NCBI GenBank assembly: GCA_030840525.1
Contig: JAVEEI010000189.1
Coordinates: 1-49,527 of the forward strand
From: Frankiaceae bacterium
GTDB taxonomy: Bacteria > Actinomycetota > Actinomycetes > JAFAQI01
Reading direction: 5' to 3'
Length of the DNA stretch: 49,527 bases
Part shown: piece by piece, positions 41,597 to 49,086 of the stretch
How the letters are laid out: the number at the start of each line of letters is the position of its first letter
Position numbering within the stretch: the first letter of the stretch is position 1
Notes under the pieces: generated by a model
Seen by the model: only the letters and a program-made list of their open reading frames with translations
The model's database searches: none
Told to the model about the DNA's origin: nothing
Made by a program: the position numbers and the translations under genes

Positions 41597-41630
41597 TGCC
41601 CGGCCCCGCGGGACACGGCGGGACCGGGCA
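41597..41630. terminator. Bidirectional terminator hairpin (13-bp stem, one mismatch)
   Basis: TGCCCGGCCCCGC (41597-41609) pairs with GCGGGACCGGGCA (41618-41630) at 12 of 13 positions around an 8-nt loop. It lies between the convergent VOC gene and HBHA-like gene. Confidence 0.8.
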
Positions 41631-41647
41631 GGCACTTGTTCGCAGCG

Positions 41648-42097
41648 TCAGCTGGTGGGGCGGTCCTGAGTGGTGCCGTTGCTCGACGTCGGCACGACGG
41701 CCGGTGCGGACGGCTGCGGCACGACCGGCGTCACCGGCGTCGCGGCCTTGGCGGTGGTGCTCTTCTTCACCGCGGGCTTGGTCGCGGGCTTCACCGCGGT
41801 CGCGGGCTTGGTCGTAGTGGTCGTGGCCGTGCTCGTTGCCTTGGCGCCGAGCTTGCCGCCGCGCAGGTCGGTGACGATCTTCTCGCCGCGCGCGGCGAGC
41901 TCTTCGTAGAGCTTCTCGGCCTTGGTGCCGAAGCCCTCGCGCAGGTCCTTGGCCTGCTGCGGCAGCGTCGACGCGATCGCCGGGACGGTCTTGAGCGTGG
42001 TCGGCAACGCGGTCACGCGGGTGCGCAGCCGGGTCAGCGCGGCTTCGCCGGCGCCGACGTAGGCGTAGAACGGCTTGGCATTCGGGACGGTGGGCAT
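41648..42097 (-). CDS. HBHA-like (heparin-binding haemagglutinin-type) protein
   Basis: 149 residues. N-terminal FYAYVGAGEAALTRLRTRV and a helical stretch to about residue 90 (KDLREGFGTKAEKLYEELAA) match the coiled-coil part of mycobacterial HBHA. The C-terminus is an Ala/Lys/Thr/Pro tail (KPATAVKPATKPAVKKSTTA) like the Lys-rich heparin-binding tail of HBHA but shorter and Thr/Pro-enriched. Mycobacterial HBHA binds host glycans and lipid bodies; outside pathogens the role is unknown. No signal peptide. The ATG at 42097 has GGAGG 7 nt upstream. It is next to its usual XRE-regulator gene. Confidence 0.85.
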   Translation of the reverse strand: MPTVPNAKPFYAYVGAGEAALTRLRTRVTALPTTLKTVPAIASTLPQQAKDLREGFGTKAEKLYEELAARGEKIVTDLRGGKLGAKATSTATTTTTKPATAVKPATKPAVKKSTTAKAATPVTPVVPQPSAPAVVPTSSNGTTQDRPTS

Positions 42098-42150
42098 GCG
42101 ATTCCTCCAGAGTGGGTTGCTTGGTGTGCGGATCGGACGAACGGGTGTGG

Positions 42151-42606
42151 TCAACCGGCCGTCGTGGACTTGCTGGGGCGGGCGCGTTTCTTCGCCGCCG
42201 GCGCCGCGGCGGCATCCGGTGCCGGTGCTGATGCCGGCGTCGGCTCGGTGGCCGCGGCCGGGCTCTCGTCGTTCTCGCGGCGGAACGACTCGTAGATCTC
42301 GAGCAGCACCTGCTTCTGCCGCTCGGTCAGCGCCTGGTCGCCGAGCACGGCCGATGGCACGTCGCTGTCGCCATACCGCTCGTCGAGGATCCCGGCCTGC
42401 ACGTAGAGCGCCTCGGCCGAGATGCGCAGCGCCTTGGCGATCTGCTGGAGGATCTCGGCGCTCGGCTTGCGCAGGCCGCGCTCGATCTGGCTCAGGTACG
42501 GGTTGGAGACACCGGCGGATTTTGCCAACTGGCGCAACGAAATCTGCGCGCTGTTGCGCTGCTCCCGGATGTAGTCGCCCAGGTTGCGGACGTCCAGCTT
42601 GGCCAC
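42151..42606 (-). CDS. XRE-family (HTH-type) transcriptional regulator
   Basis: 151 residues. The N-terminal helix-turn-helix (about 8-65) reads LGDYIREQRNSAQISLRQLA, then AKSAGVSNPYLSQIERGLRK. A second region holds ALRISAEALYVQAGILDERY, and an Ala/Pro/Glu-rich tail follows with a basic end (KKRARPSKS). It resembles the regulator upstream of mycobacterial hbhA and may control the HBHA-like gene 53 nt downstream. Its own promoter appears leaderless and overlaps GCAAGC repeats, consistent with autoregulation. The GTG at 42606 is chosen because of the -10 spacing. Confidence 0.92.
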   Translation of the reverse strand: MAKLDVRNLGDYIREQRNSAQISLRQLAKSAGVSNPYLSQIERGLRKPSAEILQQIAKALRISAEALYVQAGILDERYGDSDVPSAVLGDQALTERQKQVLLEIYESFRRENDESPAAATEPTPASAPAPDAAAAPAAKKRARPSKSTTAG

Positions 42607-42612
42607 ACGACG

Positions 42613-42654
42613 ACCCTAGACCCTCTTGCTAACTATTGCAAGCACTCAGCAAGC
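42613..42654 (-). promoter_or_regulatory. Leaderless promoter and candidate operator of the XRE regulator
   Basis: Minus strand: TTGCAA (-35, 42636-42641), 17-nt spacer, TAGGGT (-10, 42613-42618), 6 nt, then the GTG start at 42606. On the plus strand GCAAGC occurs twice, 11 nt apart (42638-42643 and 42649-42654), and an inverted CTTGC lies at 42625-42629, overlapping the -35 and spacer. This repeat pattern suggests a binding site for the regulator itself. Confidence 0.65.
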
Positions 42655-42662
42655 AGTAGGGG

Positions 42663-43385
42663 TCACACCGGCGGCTTGAGCGGCCGCACGCGGCCGAACC
42701 CGGCGTACGACGTCGTCAGCGTCACCTGCGTGCTGCCGCTGGCCGTGGTCACGACGAGCTTCGTCACGTGCCCGGCTGGGTCGAGGGTGACCTGCACCCG
42801 CGCCGGCGTGGGCCCCGCGGGTAGCTGCGCCGCCTTCGCCGCCGCGGCCGGCAGCGAACCGTCGACGACCTTGGTCGCACCGTCGGTGCGGACCGACGGC
42901 TGCGTGAGACCGCGGAGTACGGCGAGCAAAGTGCCGGCGGGGTCGGTGACCGGGCGCGGCTTGCGCAGCTTCGACCAGCGGCCGGGGACCGGCCGAACGT
43001 ACGTCGCGCCGGCGATCCGCACGACCTGCGACGTACGGCCGTTCGCGACGAGGACGTAGCTGACGCCTTGGCCGCGGACGACGCTGCCGCGCACGGAGGT
43101 GGCGTGCGACGCGTCGCCGGACAGCACCTCGGTCGCGTTGAAGGTGAACGACCGCGTCGCCCTGACTACGGCCTCGGCGCGGGCGAGTGCGACGGAGGCC
43201 GCGTCGTCGGTCGGTGCGCTCGCCGAAGCGCTCGTCGTGGGCTGAGGGGTCGCGGCGGCGCGCGGGGCCGAGCTACCGCTGCACGCTGTGCCGGCGACGA
43301 GAGCGAGGGTCAGGGACAGCAGCAGGGGCGCGACCGTTGGCCGCGCCCCTGTGCGTGGAGTCCCCGTCGGCATGTCAGTCGGCAT
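42663..43385 (-). CDS. Exported lipoprotein of the LppX/LprAFG-like type
   Basis: 240 residues. An N-terminal stretch with repeated MPTD (start ambiguous between ATG 43385 and 43373) precedes a hydrophobic segment and lipobox VAGTAC (Cys about 35). The mature domain (about 60-235) resembles the LolA/LppX fold: FTFNATEVLSGDASHATSVRG, GVSYVLVANGRTSQVVRIAG, GRWSKLRKPRPVTDP and terminal VTKLVVTTASGSTQVTLTTSY. Such proteins carry lipids or glycolipids across the cell envelope in mycobacteria. It starts 1 nt after the end of the acidic repeat gene. Confidence 0.82.
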   Translation of the reverse strand: MPTDMPTGTPRTGARPTVAPLLLSLTLALVAGTACSGSSAPRAAATPQPTTSASASAPTDDAASVALARAEAVVRATRSFTFNATEVLSGDASHATSVRGSVVRGQGVSYVLVANGRTSQVVRIAGATYVRPVPGRWSKLRKPRPVTDPAGTLLAVLRGLTQPSVRTDGATKVVDGSLPAAAAKAAQLPAGPTPARVQVTLDPAGHVTKLVVTTASGSTQVTLTTSYAGFGRVRPLKPPV

Positions 43386-43386
43386 G

Positions 43387-44013
43387 TCAGCCGTGGCTGC
43401 CGCCGTCGTCGGAGCCGCCGCCGCCCGAGCCGGAGCCCGAGCCGCTGCCGCCGTCGTCGGACCCGCCACCGGAGCCCGAGCCGGAACCGGAGTCGTGCGA
43501 GCCGGAGCCGTCGTCGGAGCCGCTGGTGGCCGTGGGCGCCGGGGTCGGCGTGGTGCCGCCGTGGTCGTCACCGGACGCGTCGTCGCCCTGGTTGTCGCCG
43601 GTCGCGTCCTGGCCGTGGTCGTCGCCGGCCGCGTCCTGGCCGTGGTCGTCGCCGGCCGCGTCGTCGCTCCCCGAGTGCGAGGAACCGGCCTTCGAGTCGC
43701 CGTGGTGCTCGCCGTCGGCGCCGGCCGGCTCGGCCGGGTCGTCGCTGCCGCCGAGCTGCGTGGCGTCGTCGTCGTTCTCGACCTCGGTCGCGTTGTCGTC
43801 GCCCGCGGCGGTCCCGGTCACGCCACCGTTGTCGTCGAGGGTGTCGGTGAGGTCGACGCCGGTACCCGGCACCTCGGTGCTGACGTCGTGTGCAGTCGCG
43901 CTGTGCGCATGCGTCGGCGAGGCGAGCGCGCTGGTCACGCCGATCGCCCCCGCGCCGCTCGCGGTGAACAGGCCCATGGCCAGGGCCAGCGCCGCCTTCG
44001 AGGGTGCACGCAT
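43387..44013 (-). CDS. Exported acidic Asp/Ser/Gly-rich tandem-repeat protein
   Basis: 208 residues. A signal peptide (1-32) precedes an almost wholly low-complexity acidic chain: repeats of GDDHGQDAA type (about 118-150, with identical 27-bp DNA units at 43604-43657), then Ser/Asp/Gly runs (SGSDDGSGSHDSGSGSGSG) to the C-terminus. No sorting signal or lipobox, so it is expected to be released or held by charge. The Asp-rich repeats could bind Ca2+ or act as a charged spacer; no domain can be named. Its 3' end abuts the LppX-like lipoprotein gene. Confidence 0.72.
   Translation of the reverse strand: MRAPSKAALALAMGLFTASGAGAIGVTSALASPTHAHSATAHDVSTEVPGTGVDLTDTLDDNGGVTGTAAGDDNATEVENDDDATQLGGSDDPAEPAGADGEHHGDSKAGSSHSGSDDAAGDDHGQDAAGDDHGQDATGDNQGDDASGDDHGGTTPTPAPTATSGSDDGSGSHDSGSGSGSGGGSDDGGSGSGSGSGGGGSDDGGSHG
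43604..43657 (-). repeat. Two identical 27-bp direct repeats inside the acidic repeat gene
   Basis: Units at 43604-43630 and 43631-43657 are identical and encode nine residues each (Gly-Asp-Asp-His-Gly-Gln-Asp-Ala type). They are coding repeats, in frame, and probably expand or contract by slippage. Confidence 0.85.
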
Positions 44014-44128
44014 CGGAACCTCCGTTGTCGTCGTGTCGGTGTACTCACGCTCGTCATCGCTTCCATCGACGCGCGGGATACGGCTCCGCAGAAATCCGCC
44101 GACATTCCCTCGAACGGCCGAGCCGACG

Positions 44129-45001
44129 TCAGCGAGCCGCGACCCGTACGACGCCCACCGGCTCGCCGTGGCCGAGCACCGGCGGGACGAGCTCGGCGAG
44201 CGGCTGCACGTCGACGCCGAGCACGGCGAGGCCGTGTAGCAGCAGCGGCAACCGGGCCCGCGCGGCGCCGTCGTACACCTTGACGGCTACCGCGCCGCCG
44301 TCGCCGGTAACCGCCGCGTACACGCCTTCGGCGCCATCCTTCGCGACGAGGCCGGGGACGGCGCTCATGAGGCCGGTGACGTCGCGGCCGGTGCCGCCGA
44401 CGAGGTCGGGGTGCGCGCGCATCGCGGCCGCGACCGGCGTACCGAGGGTCGTCGCGAAGCCGCGGGCGAGACCGGTCAGCGACACCGCGAACAGCGGCGC
44501 GCCGCAGCCGTCGACCGCGACGTGCGCGACCTGCTCGGCGCACAGCCGCTCGACGGTCGCGCGGATCGCGAGCTGCACCGGGTGGGCCGGGTCGCGGTAG
44601 CCCGCCGTCGGCCAGCCGGCGGCGACGCAGGTCGCGAGCATCGCCGCGTGCTTGCCGGAACAGTTCTGCCGAATCCGGTCCGGGTCGGGAGTGTTGTCGA
44701 GCGCAGACTCGTCCAGACCGGCCGCGGCGAGGATGCGCCGTACGACCTCGAGGTGTCGCGGCTCGCCGGAGTGGCTCGCGGCCGCAAGCGCGAGGCACTC
44801 GTCGTCGGGCGGCGACCAGCCCGCGTCCAACAAACCCAACGCTTGCAACGGTTTCAGGCTGCTCCGCGGGTACATCGGCGCGTCCACCCCACCACAGGCG
44901 AAGAGCGCCCGTCCGGACGGGTCGAGTACGACGACCGCTCCCCGGTGGGTGCTTTCGACGAACCCGTTGCGCGTGACCTCGACGACGAGCGGCTCGGTCA
45001 T
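44129..45001 (-). CDS. Asparaginase (type II, Rhizobium-like family)
   Basis: 290 residues. L-asparagine amidohydrolase of the Pfam Asparaginase_II family, giving aspartate and ammonia. Motifs are VDAPMYPRSSLKPLQALGLL near the N-terminus, AAASHSGEPRHLEVVRRIL, NCSGKHAAMLATC and DGCGAPLFAVSL. No signal peptide. The ATG at 45001 overlaps the rsiG stop by 4 nt (ATGA), so it is coupled to the anti-sigma gene and the BKACE gene before it. Confidence 0.88.
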   Translation of the reverse strand: MTEPLVVEVTRNGFVESTHRGAVVVLDPSGRALFACGGVDAPMYPRSSLKPLQALGLLDAGWSPPDDECLALAAASHSGEPRHLEVVRRILAAAGLDESALDNTPDPDRIRQNCSGKHAAMLATCVAAGWPTAGYRDPAHPVQLAIRATVERLCAEQVAHVAVDGCGAPLFAVSLTGLARGFATTLGTPVAAAMRAHPDLVGGTGRDVTGLMSAVPGLVAKDGAEGVYAAVTGDGGAVAVKVYDGAARARLPLLLHGLAVLGVDVQPLAELVPPVLGHGEPVGVVRVAAR

Positions 45002-45543
45002 GCCTCGCTGGGCAGCAGGTCGCTGGGGTCGGCGTCGCCGTCGCGGTAGCGGCGGGTGATCTCGGCGGTCAGCGCGTCCATGGCCGACTGGACGGCGCGG
45101 CGCTGGACGGACACCCGGCGCTCCTCGTCCTCGAGCCGGGTGAGTACGGCGCGCAGCGACGTGTCGTCGTGCGACTCCGGGTTGGACAGGTCGACATCGG
45201 CGATCAGCGCCTCGACGTGCCGCCGGTGTGCGTCGGCGCGCGACGGCTCGGACGACATGTGCCGGCCAAGACCGCGCGGGCTGCTCGGCCGGTCGGTCGG
45301 TTCGTCGGCGAGGATGCGCGGCAGCGACTGCACGAGGTCGGTGTCGTCGCCCGCCCGCCGGCCCAGCTCGGCCCGCAGGATGTCGAGCCGGCCCTGCAGC
45401 ACGCGGCGCAGGTAGGACAGGTCGGTCTCCTCCTGCTCGGCGTCGCGGCGGCGCTCGCGAATCTCGGCCAGCGGCAGCGCGGCCAGGTCGGTCACGAAGT
45501 CCTCGGCGAGCACCTTGTCGATCCGCCGGTTGCCCTGCACCAT
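44998..45543 (-). CDS. rsiG: RsiG-type anti-sigma factor with two c-di-GMP motifs
   Basis: 181 residues, two long helices joined by a variable Pro/Ser-rich linker (about 80-105). Each helix carries a perfect E-x3-S-x2-R-x3-Q-x3-D motif: E39-S43-R46-Q50-D54 and E141-S145-R148-Q152-D156. This is the cyclic di-GMP-binding motif of Streptomyces RsiG, which uses two c-di-GMP molecules to hold sigma-WhiG. Two motifs in one chain is the monomeric form; single-motif homologues work as dimers. Proteins like this are often misnamed aerial mycelium formation protein. It overlaps the asparaginase gene by 4 nt and the BKACE gene by 1 nt. No whiG is in the window. Confidence 0.9.
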   Translation of the reverse strand: MVQGNRRIDKVLAEDFVTDLAALPLAEIRERRRDAEQEETDLSYLRRVLQGRLDILRAELGRRAGDDTDLVQSLPRILADEPTDRPSSPRGLGRHMSSEPSRADAHRRHVEALIADVDLSNPESHDDTSLRAVLTRLEDEERRVSVQRRAVQSAMDALTAEITRRYRDGDADPSDLLPSEA

Positions 45544-46379
45544 CAGCGCGCTCCTGTTCGGTCTCGGATGCCCAGCATGGCGCGGGCGTCGTCCGGAGTC
45601 ATCGGCGGCCGCTGCGCCAAGCGGGCAAACGCCGCGGCCCGCTCGACCAGCTCGGCGTTGTCGCGGACCGGCTGCCCGGGCGCGAACGTCAGCGTGTCTT
45701 CCATCCCGACCCGCAGATGGCCGCCGCCGGCGAGCGCGGCGAGCAGCACCGGCAGCGTCGTCCGGCCGACGCCGGTGGCCGACCAGGTCGCCCCGGCGGG
45801 CAGCGCGGCGACGCAGGTAGTCAGCGCGCTTAGCGTCCCCGGCATGCCGCCCGGCACGCCCATGACCAGGTCACAGTGGACGTGCCCGCCGTACGGCGCT
45901 CCGTGCTTGTCGAGCAGCCGGTGCAGCGTGGCGACGTGGCCGAGGTCGAACAGCTCGAACTCCGGCACGATCTCGCGCTCGCGCATGTCGAGGAAGAGCC
46001 GCTCGATGAGCTCCCAGCGGTTGAGGAACACATCGGTGCCGAAGTTGACGGTGCCGCAGGTGAGGCTGGCCGCGTCGGGGCCGGCGTCGAGGACGCGCAG
46101 CCGGTCGGCCTCCGAGTCGGTGACGGCGCCGCCGGTCGACACCTGGACGACGAGGTCGGTCGCCTCGCGGACGGCCTCGACCGCCGCGGTGACCCGGGGC
46201 AGGTCGAGCGTCGGCTGCGCGTCGTCGTCGCGGACGTGCACGTGGACGACCGCCGCGCCGGCGGCCTGGCAGGCCTTGGCCGTCGAGACGAGCTCGTCGA
46301 GGCTGCACGGCAGCGCCGGCGCGTCCGCTTTGGCCGTCTCTGCCCCGGTCGGGGCGACGGTCAGCAGCGTCGGCGCCAT
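45543..46379 (-). CDS. BKACE (3-keto-5-aminohexanoate cleavage enzyme)-family protein
   Basis: DUF849 TIM-barrel enzyme of 278 residues. Family members cleave beta-keto acids with acetyl-CoA in a zinc-dependent reaction. Metal-site His pairs are VVHVHVRDDD (about 44-53) and GGHVHCDLVMG. Other blocks are STGGAVTDSEADRLRVLDAG and the terminal NAELVERAAAFARLA. The specific substrate (3-keto-5-aminohexanoate or another beta-keto acid) cannot be told. The ATG at 46379 leads an operon with rsiG and asparaginase through 1- and 4-nt overlaps; lysine or other amino acid degradation is one guess. Confidence 0.88.
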   Translation of the reverse strand: MAPTLLTVAPTGAETAKADAPALPCSLDELVSTAKACQAAGAAVVHVHVRDDDAQPTLDLPRVTAAVEAVREATDLVVQVSTGGAVTDSEADRLRVLDAGPDAASLTCGTVNFGTDVFLNRWELIERLFLDMREREIVPEFELFDLGHVATLHRLLDKHGAPYGGHVHCDLVMGVPGGMPGTLSALTTCVAALPAGATWSATGVGRTTLPVLLAALAGGGHLRVGMEDTLTFAPGQPVRDNAELVERAAAFARLAQRPPMTPDDARAMLGIRDRTGAR

Positions 46380-46487
46380 GCCGCCATCCTGGCACGGTTC
46401 GGGCCGGCCGGAACGGCCCGTCGTACGCATGGCCGGCGCAGGCTTGCGGCCCGCGTGGGCGGTTCGTACTGGTTCCCCCAGATGGCT

Positions 46488-46514
46488 TAACACCGGGCTC
46501 GCTGCTGCCGATGC
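46488..46514 (+). promoter_or_regulatory. Candidate WhiG/FliA-type (sigma-28-like) promoter
   Basis: TAAC (46488-46491), a 15-nt spacer, then GCCGATGC (46507-46514) matches the WhiG/FliA pattern TAAA-N15-GCCGATAA at three of four and six of eight positions with exact spacing. It lies about 44 nt before the DUF4388 gene start and faces it. The divergent operon encodes RsiG, the anti-sigma for WhiG. Confidence 0.55.
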
Positions 46515-46557
46515 AAATGGAGCATTCACGGGCGACGGCGCGGCAAGGAGGTCGAGC

Positions 46558-48924
46558 ATGCTCAAGGGCGACCTCACGTCGACGCCATTCGCCCCTTTGC
46601 TCCTCTCCCTCGCCGACGAGGAATCGACCGGCTGCCTGCACATCTCGGACGCCGAAGGCGACGAGGCGCTCATCTACTTCCGGACCGGCCTGGTGTACGC
46701 CGTCTCGGTGCCCGGTCGCCGGCCGCAGCTCGGCGCGAAGCTGGTGTCTTCGGGCGCACTCGCGCCGGAGGCACTGGCCGAGGCGCTGGAGGCGCAGCGG
46801 ACCGAGCTGCAGGGCTGGAAACTGGGCGAGCTGCTGGTGCACCTCGGCTACGTCGACCAGCCGGTCGTCGAGGCGTTCGTCAAAGAGCAGGTCAACGACG
46901 CGATCTGGGACCTGATCCGCTGGACCGAGGGCCGCTGGCGGTTCCGCAAGGGCGAGAAGACCCGCGAGGACGTCGCGCCGCCGATGCGGGTCGCCGAGCT
47001 GCTGACGACGCTGCGCGAGCGCGGCGTCGAGTGGGAGGCCATCTCCGAGGTCGTCCACGGCCCGACCGCCGTACCGGTGCTCTCCGCCGGCGGTGGCGGC
47101 GCGGCCGAGATGACCCTCGACGCGGACGCCTGGTCGATGCTGTGCAAGATCGACGGCGAGCGGTCGGTGGCCGAGCTCGCCCGCGACTGCGGGTACACGC
47201 TTTTCGAGGCCGGCCAGGTCTTGGTCAGCCTCGTGCAGGCCGGGTTGGTCGACATCGAGGAAGAGATCGAGGTCGGTCCCACCGCGGTGCCGGTGACGGC
47301 TCCCGACGACACCCTGTACGGCGCGAACTCCGTGAGCTCGGCGCTCGCCGCCGACGCGGCGGAGCAGGCCGAGCACGACGACCCGTTGGCGGCGGTGACG
47401 GCGGCGGTCGCCGCGCTGAGCGCCGAGTCCGCCGATGCTCCCGCCGCCGACGACGACGATCTCGCCGCGTTCGCGCGGCTGGTCAGCGAAGTCGCGGCCG
47501 GCGTCCGCGAGGACGAACCCGAGGCTCCGGCGGTGGTCGCGCGCGTTGCCGTCGCGGCGGCGGAGGACCCGGCGGCCGGCTCGGTGCCGCTGCGGCCGGA
47601 CACCCAGGCGTTCGCGACGTCGGTCGAGCGGGTCTCGGCGGCGCTCGCGGAAGTTCTCGGCCCCGCGCACGCCGTGGACGACCCGTTCGAAGTGCCGGTC
47701 GAGATGCGGGTCAAGCGGCCGGCGAAGAAGAAGGAGCGGCCGGGCCCGCCCCCGCTCGACCCGCGGGCAGCGCGAGTACGCGCCGCGGCGGCCGAGGAGT
47801 TGGCGGCGGCGCACGCGTTGGCGCAGGCGCTGCGCGAAGCCGCGGCCGGGGAGCCCAGCGCGGAGGAGTTGGCGCAGCAACGCGCCGCCGAAGAAGCCGC
47901 CCGCGCCGCCGCTGAAGCCGAGCGCGTCGCCGCCGAAGAAGCCACCGCGCGGGCGGAAGCCGAGCGCGTCGCCGCCGAAGAGGCCGCGCGGGTCGCCGCC
48001 GAGGAAGAAGCCGCGCGCGTCGACGCCGAACGCATTGCAGCGGAGGCAGAAGCCGCGCGCATCGCAGCGGAAGAAGCCGCCCGTCTCGCCGCCGAGGAAG
48101 AAGCAGCACGCGTCGAAGCCGAGCGCATCGCTGCCGAAGAAGAGGCCGCACGTATCGCAGCCGAAGAAGAAGCCGCGCGCCTCGAAGCCGAACGCATCGC
48201 AGCCGAAAAAGAAGCCGCGCGCCTCGAAGCCGAACGCGTCGCGGCCGAAGAAGAAACCGCCCGCCTTGCCGCCGAAGAAGAAGCCGCCCGCATCGAAGCC
48301 GAGCGCATCGCTGCCGAGGAAGCCGCCCGGCTCGCGGCGGAAGCGGCCGAGCGCGAGGCTGCCGAGCGCCTGGCCGCGGAGAAGTCCGAGGCCGAGGACC
48401 AGGCCTGGACCGAGTACTGGTCCCGCGAGGCCGAGCGCTTCGCCGCCGAAGAGGCCACCGCGGCCGCCGCCGAGGCCGAGCGCGAAGCTGCGCGGCAGGC
48501 CCGCGAGTTCGCCGAGCAAGCCGCCGAGCGCGCCGCGGCCGAGGTCGAGGAGCGCGCCCGCGCCGAAGCAGAAGCCGAAGCCGAGGCCGAAGCTGCCGAA
48601 GCCGAAGAGGCCAGCCGCCGGCAGCGCAACAAGTCGGCCGCCAGTGCCGCGCTCGCCGAGCTGGCGCAAGAGCTCCCGACCCAGCCGGACCCAGTCGACG
48701 AGGCGGGGTACGTCGAGGAGCCGGCGGACGAGCCGGTCGCCGTACCGGTCTCGGTCGGCGCCGCGTCGATGGAGATGGCCGACACCGCGGCCCTGCTACG
48801 CGAGCTGTCGTCGCTGGGCATCGAGGACGAGCCGGCGCCTCCCCCGCCGCCGCGGTCACCGAGCCGGCCCAGCCCGCCCGCGGTCGACCCCAAGAAGAAG
48901 AAGCGCGGCCTCTTCGGCCGCTAG
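46558..48924 (+). CDS. DUF4388 (PATAN) protein with long Glu/Ala-rich coiled coil
   Basis: 788 residues. N-terminal DUF4388 domain (about 1-100) with MLKGDLTSTPFAPLLLSLAD and LIYFRTGLVYAVSVPGRRPQ; a helical winged part (about 100-250); an acidic linker (about 250-400); a coiled coil (about 405-690) of 14-residue units EAARLEAERIAAEK and near copies; and a basic terminal DPKKKKRGLFGR. PATAN domains occur in two-component, chemotaxis and gliding-motility proteins, where they mediate polar or signalling assembly. No signal peptide; cytoplasmic. The ATG at 46558 has AAGGAGG 6 nt upstream and a WhiG-like promoter, which hints at control by a developmental or motility sigma factor. Confidence 0.85.
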   Translation: MLKGDLTSTPFAPLLLSLADEESTGCLHISDAEGDEALIYFRTGLVYAVSVPGRRPQLGAKLVSSGALAPEALAEALEAQRTELQGWKLGELLVHLGYVDQPVVEAFVKEQVNDAIWDLIRWTEGRWRFRKGEKTREDVAPPMRVAELLTTLRERGVEWEAISEVVHGPTAVPVLSAGGGGAAEMTLDADAWSMLCKIDGERSVAELARDCGYTLFEAGQVLVSLVQAGLVDIEEEIEVGPTAVPVTAPDDTLYGANSVSSALAADAAEQAEHDDPLAAVTAAVAALSAESADAPAADDDDLAAFARLVSEVAAGVREDEPEAPAVVARVAVAAAEDPAAGSVPLRPDTQAFATSVERVSAALAEVLGPAHAVDDPFEVPVEMRVKRPAKKKERPGPPPLDPRAARVRAAAAEELAAAHALAQALREAAAGEPSAEELAQQRAAEEAARAAAEAERVAAEEATARAEAERVAAEEAARVAAEEEAARVDAERIAAEAEAARIAAEEAARLAAEEEAARVEAERIAAEEEAARIAAEEEAARLEAERIAAEKEAARLEAERVAAEEETARLAAEEEAARIEAERIAAEEAARLAAEAAEREAAERLAAEKSEAEDQAWTEYWSREAERFAAEEATAAAAEAEREAARQAREFAEQAAERAAAEVEERARAEAEAEAEAEAAEAEEASRRQRNKSAASAALAELAQELPTQPDPVDEAGYVEEPADEPVAVPVSVGAASMEMADTAALLRELSSLGIEDEPAPPPPPRSPSRPSPPAVDPKKKKRGLFGR
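47890..48340 (+). repeat. Tandem coding repeats of about 42 bp in the coiled-coil region
   Basis: The clearest pair is at 48169-48210 and 48211-48252, identical except for a few third-position or single changes. They encode 14-residue (two-heptad) coiled-coil units. Glu is written mostly GAA in this stretch, although GAG dominates the rest of the gene, giving a locally purine-rich segment. Confidence 0.8.
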
Positions 48925-49006
48925 GAGGACTCGGCGAAAGGTTCCGTCGGGTTCGCGAGCATCACGACACCGTGCGCGAATGCCGGACTTTCCGGGCCGA
49001 AAACGC

Positions 49007-49039
49007 CGCCGTTTGCGCACGGAGTCGGAGCAGACGGCG
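49007..49039. terminator. Convergent terminator hairpin
   Basis: Bases 49007-49016 (CGCCGTTTGC) pair with 49030-49039 (GCAGACGGCG) through 9 Watson-Crick pairs and one G-T pair, around a 13-nt loop. It lies between the DUF4388 gene stop at 48924 and the convergent ygfZ stop at 49087. Confidence 0.7.
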
Positions 49040-49086
49040 TTTCGCCGATCCTTACTAGGCCGCCGGCCGCGCCCCCGCGCGGCAGC

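Noticed and set aside
43604..43657. CRISPR-like direct repeats
   Set aside because: Two adjacent 27-bp units with no spacers, in frame within an Asp-rich coding region, and no cas genes.
47890..48340. A CRISPR array or mobile repeat
   Set aside because: Units are contiguous, in frame and encode heptad repeats; they are coding repeats of a coiled coil.
45871..48669. A 932-codon minus-strand frame opposite the DUF4388 gene
   Set aside because: It mirrors the Glu/Ala repeat region as Phe/Gly/Leu/Ser-rich sequence and has no ribosome site, start or recognisable domain.
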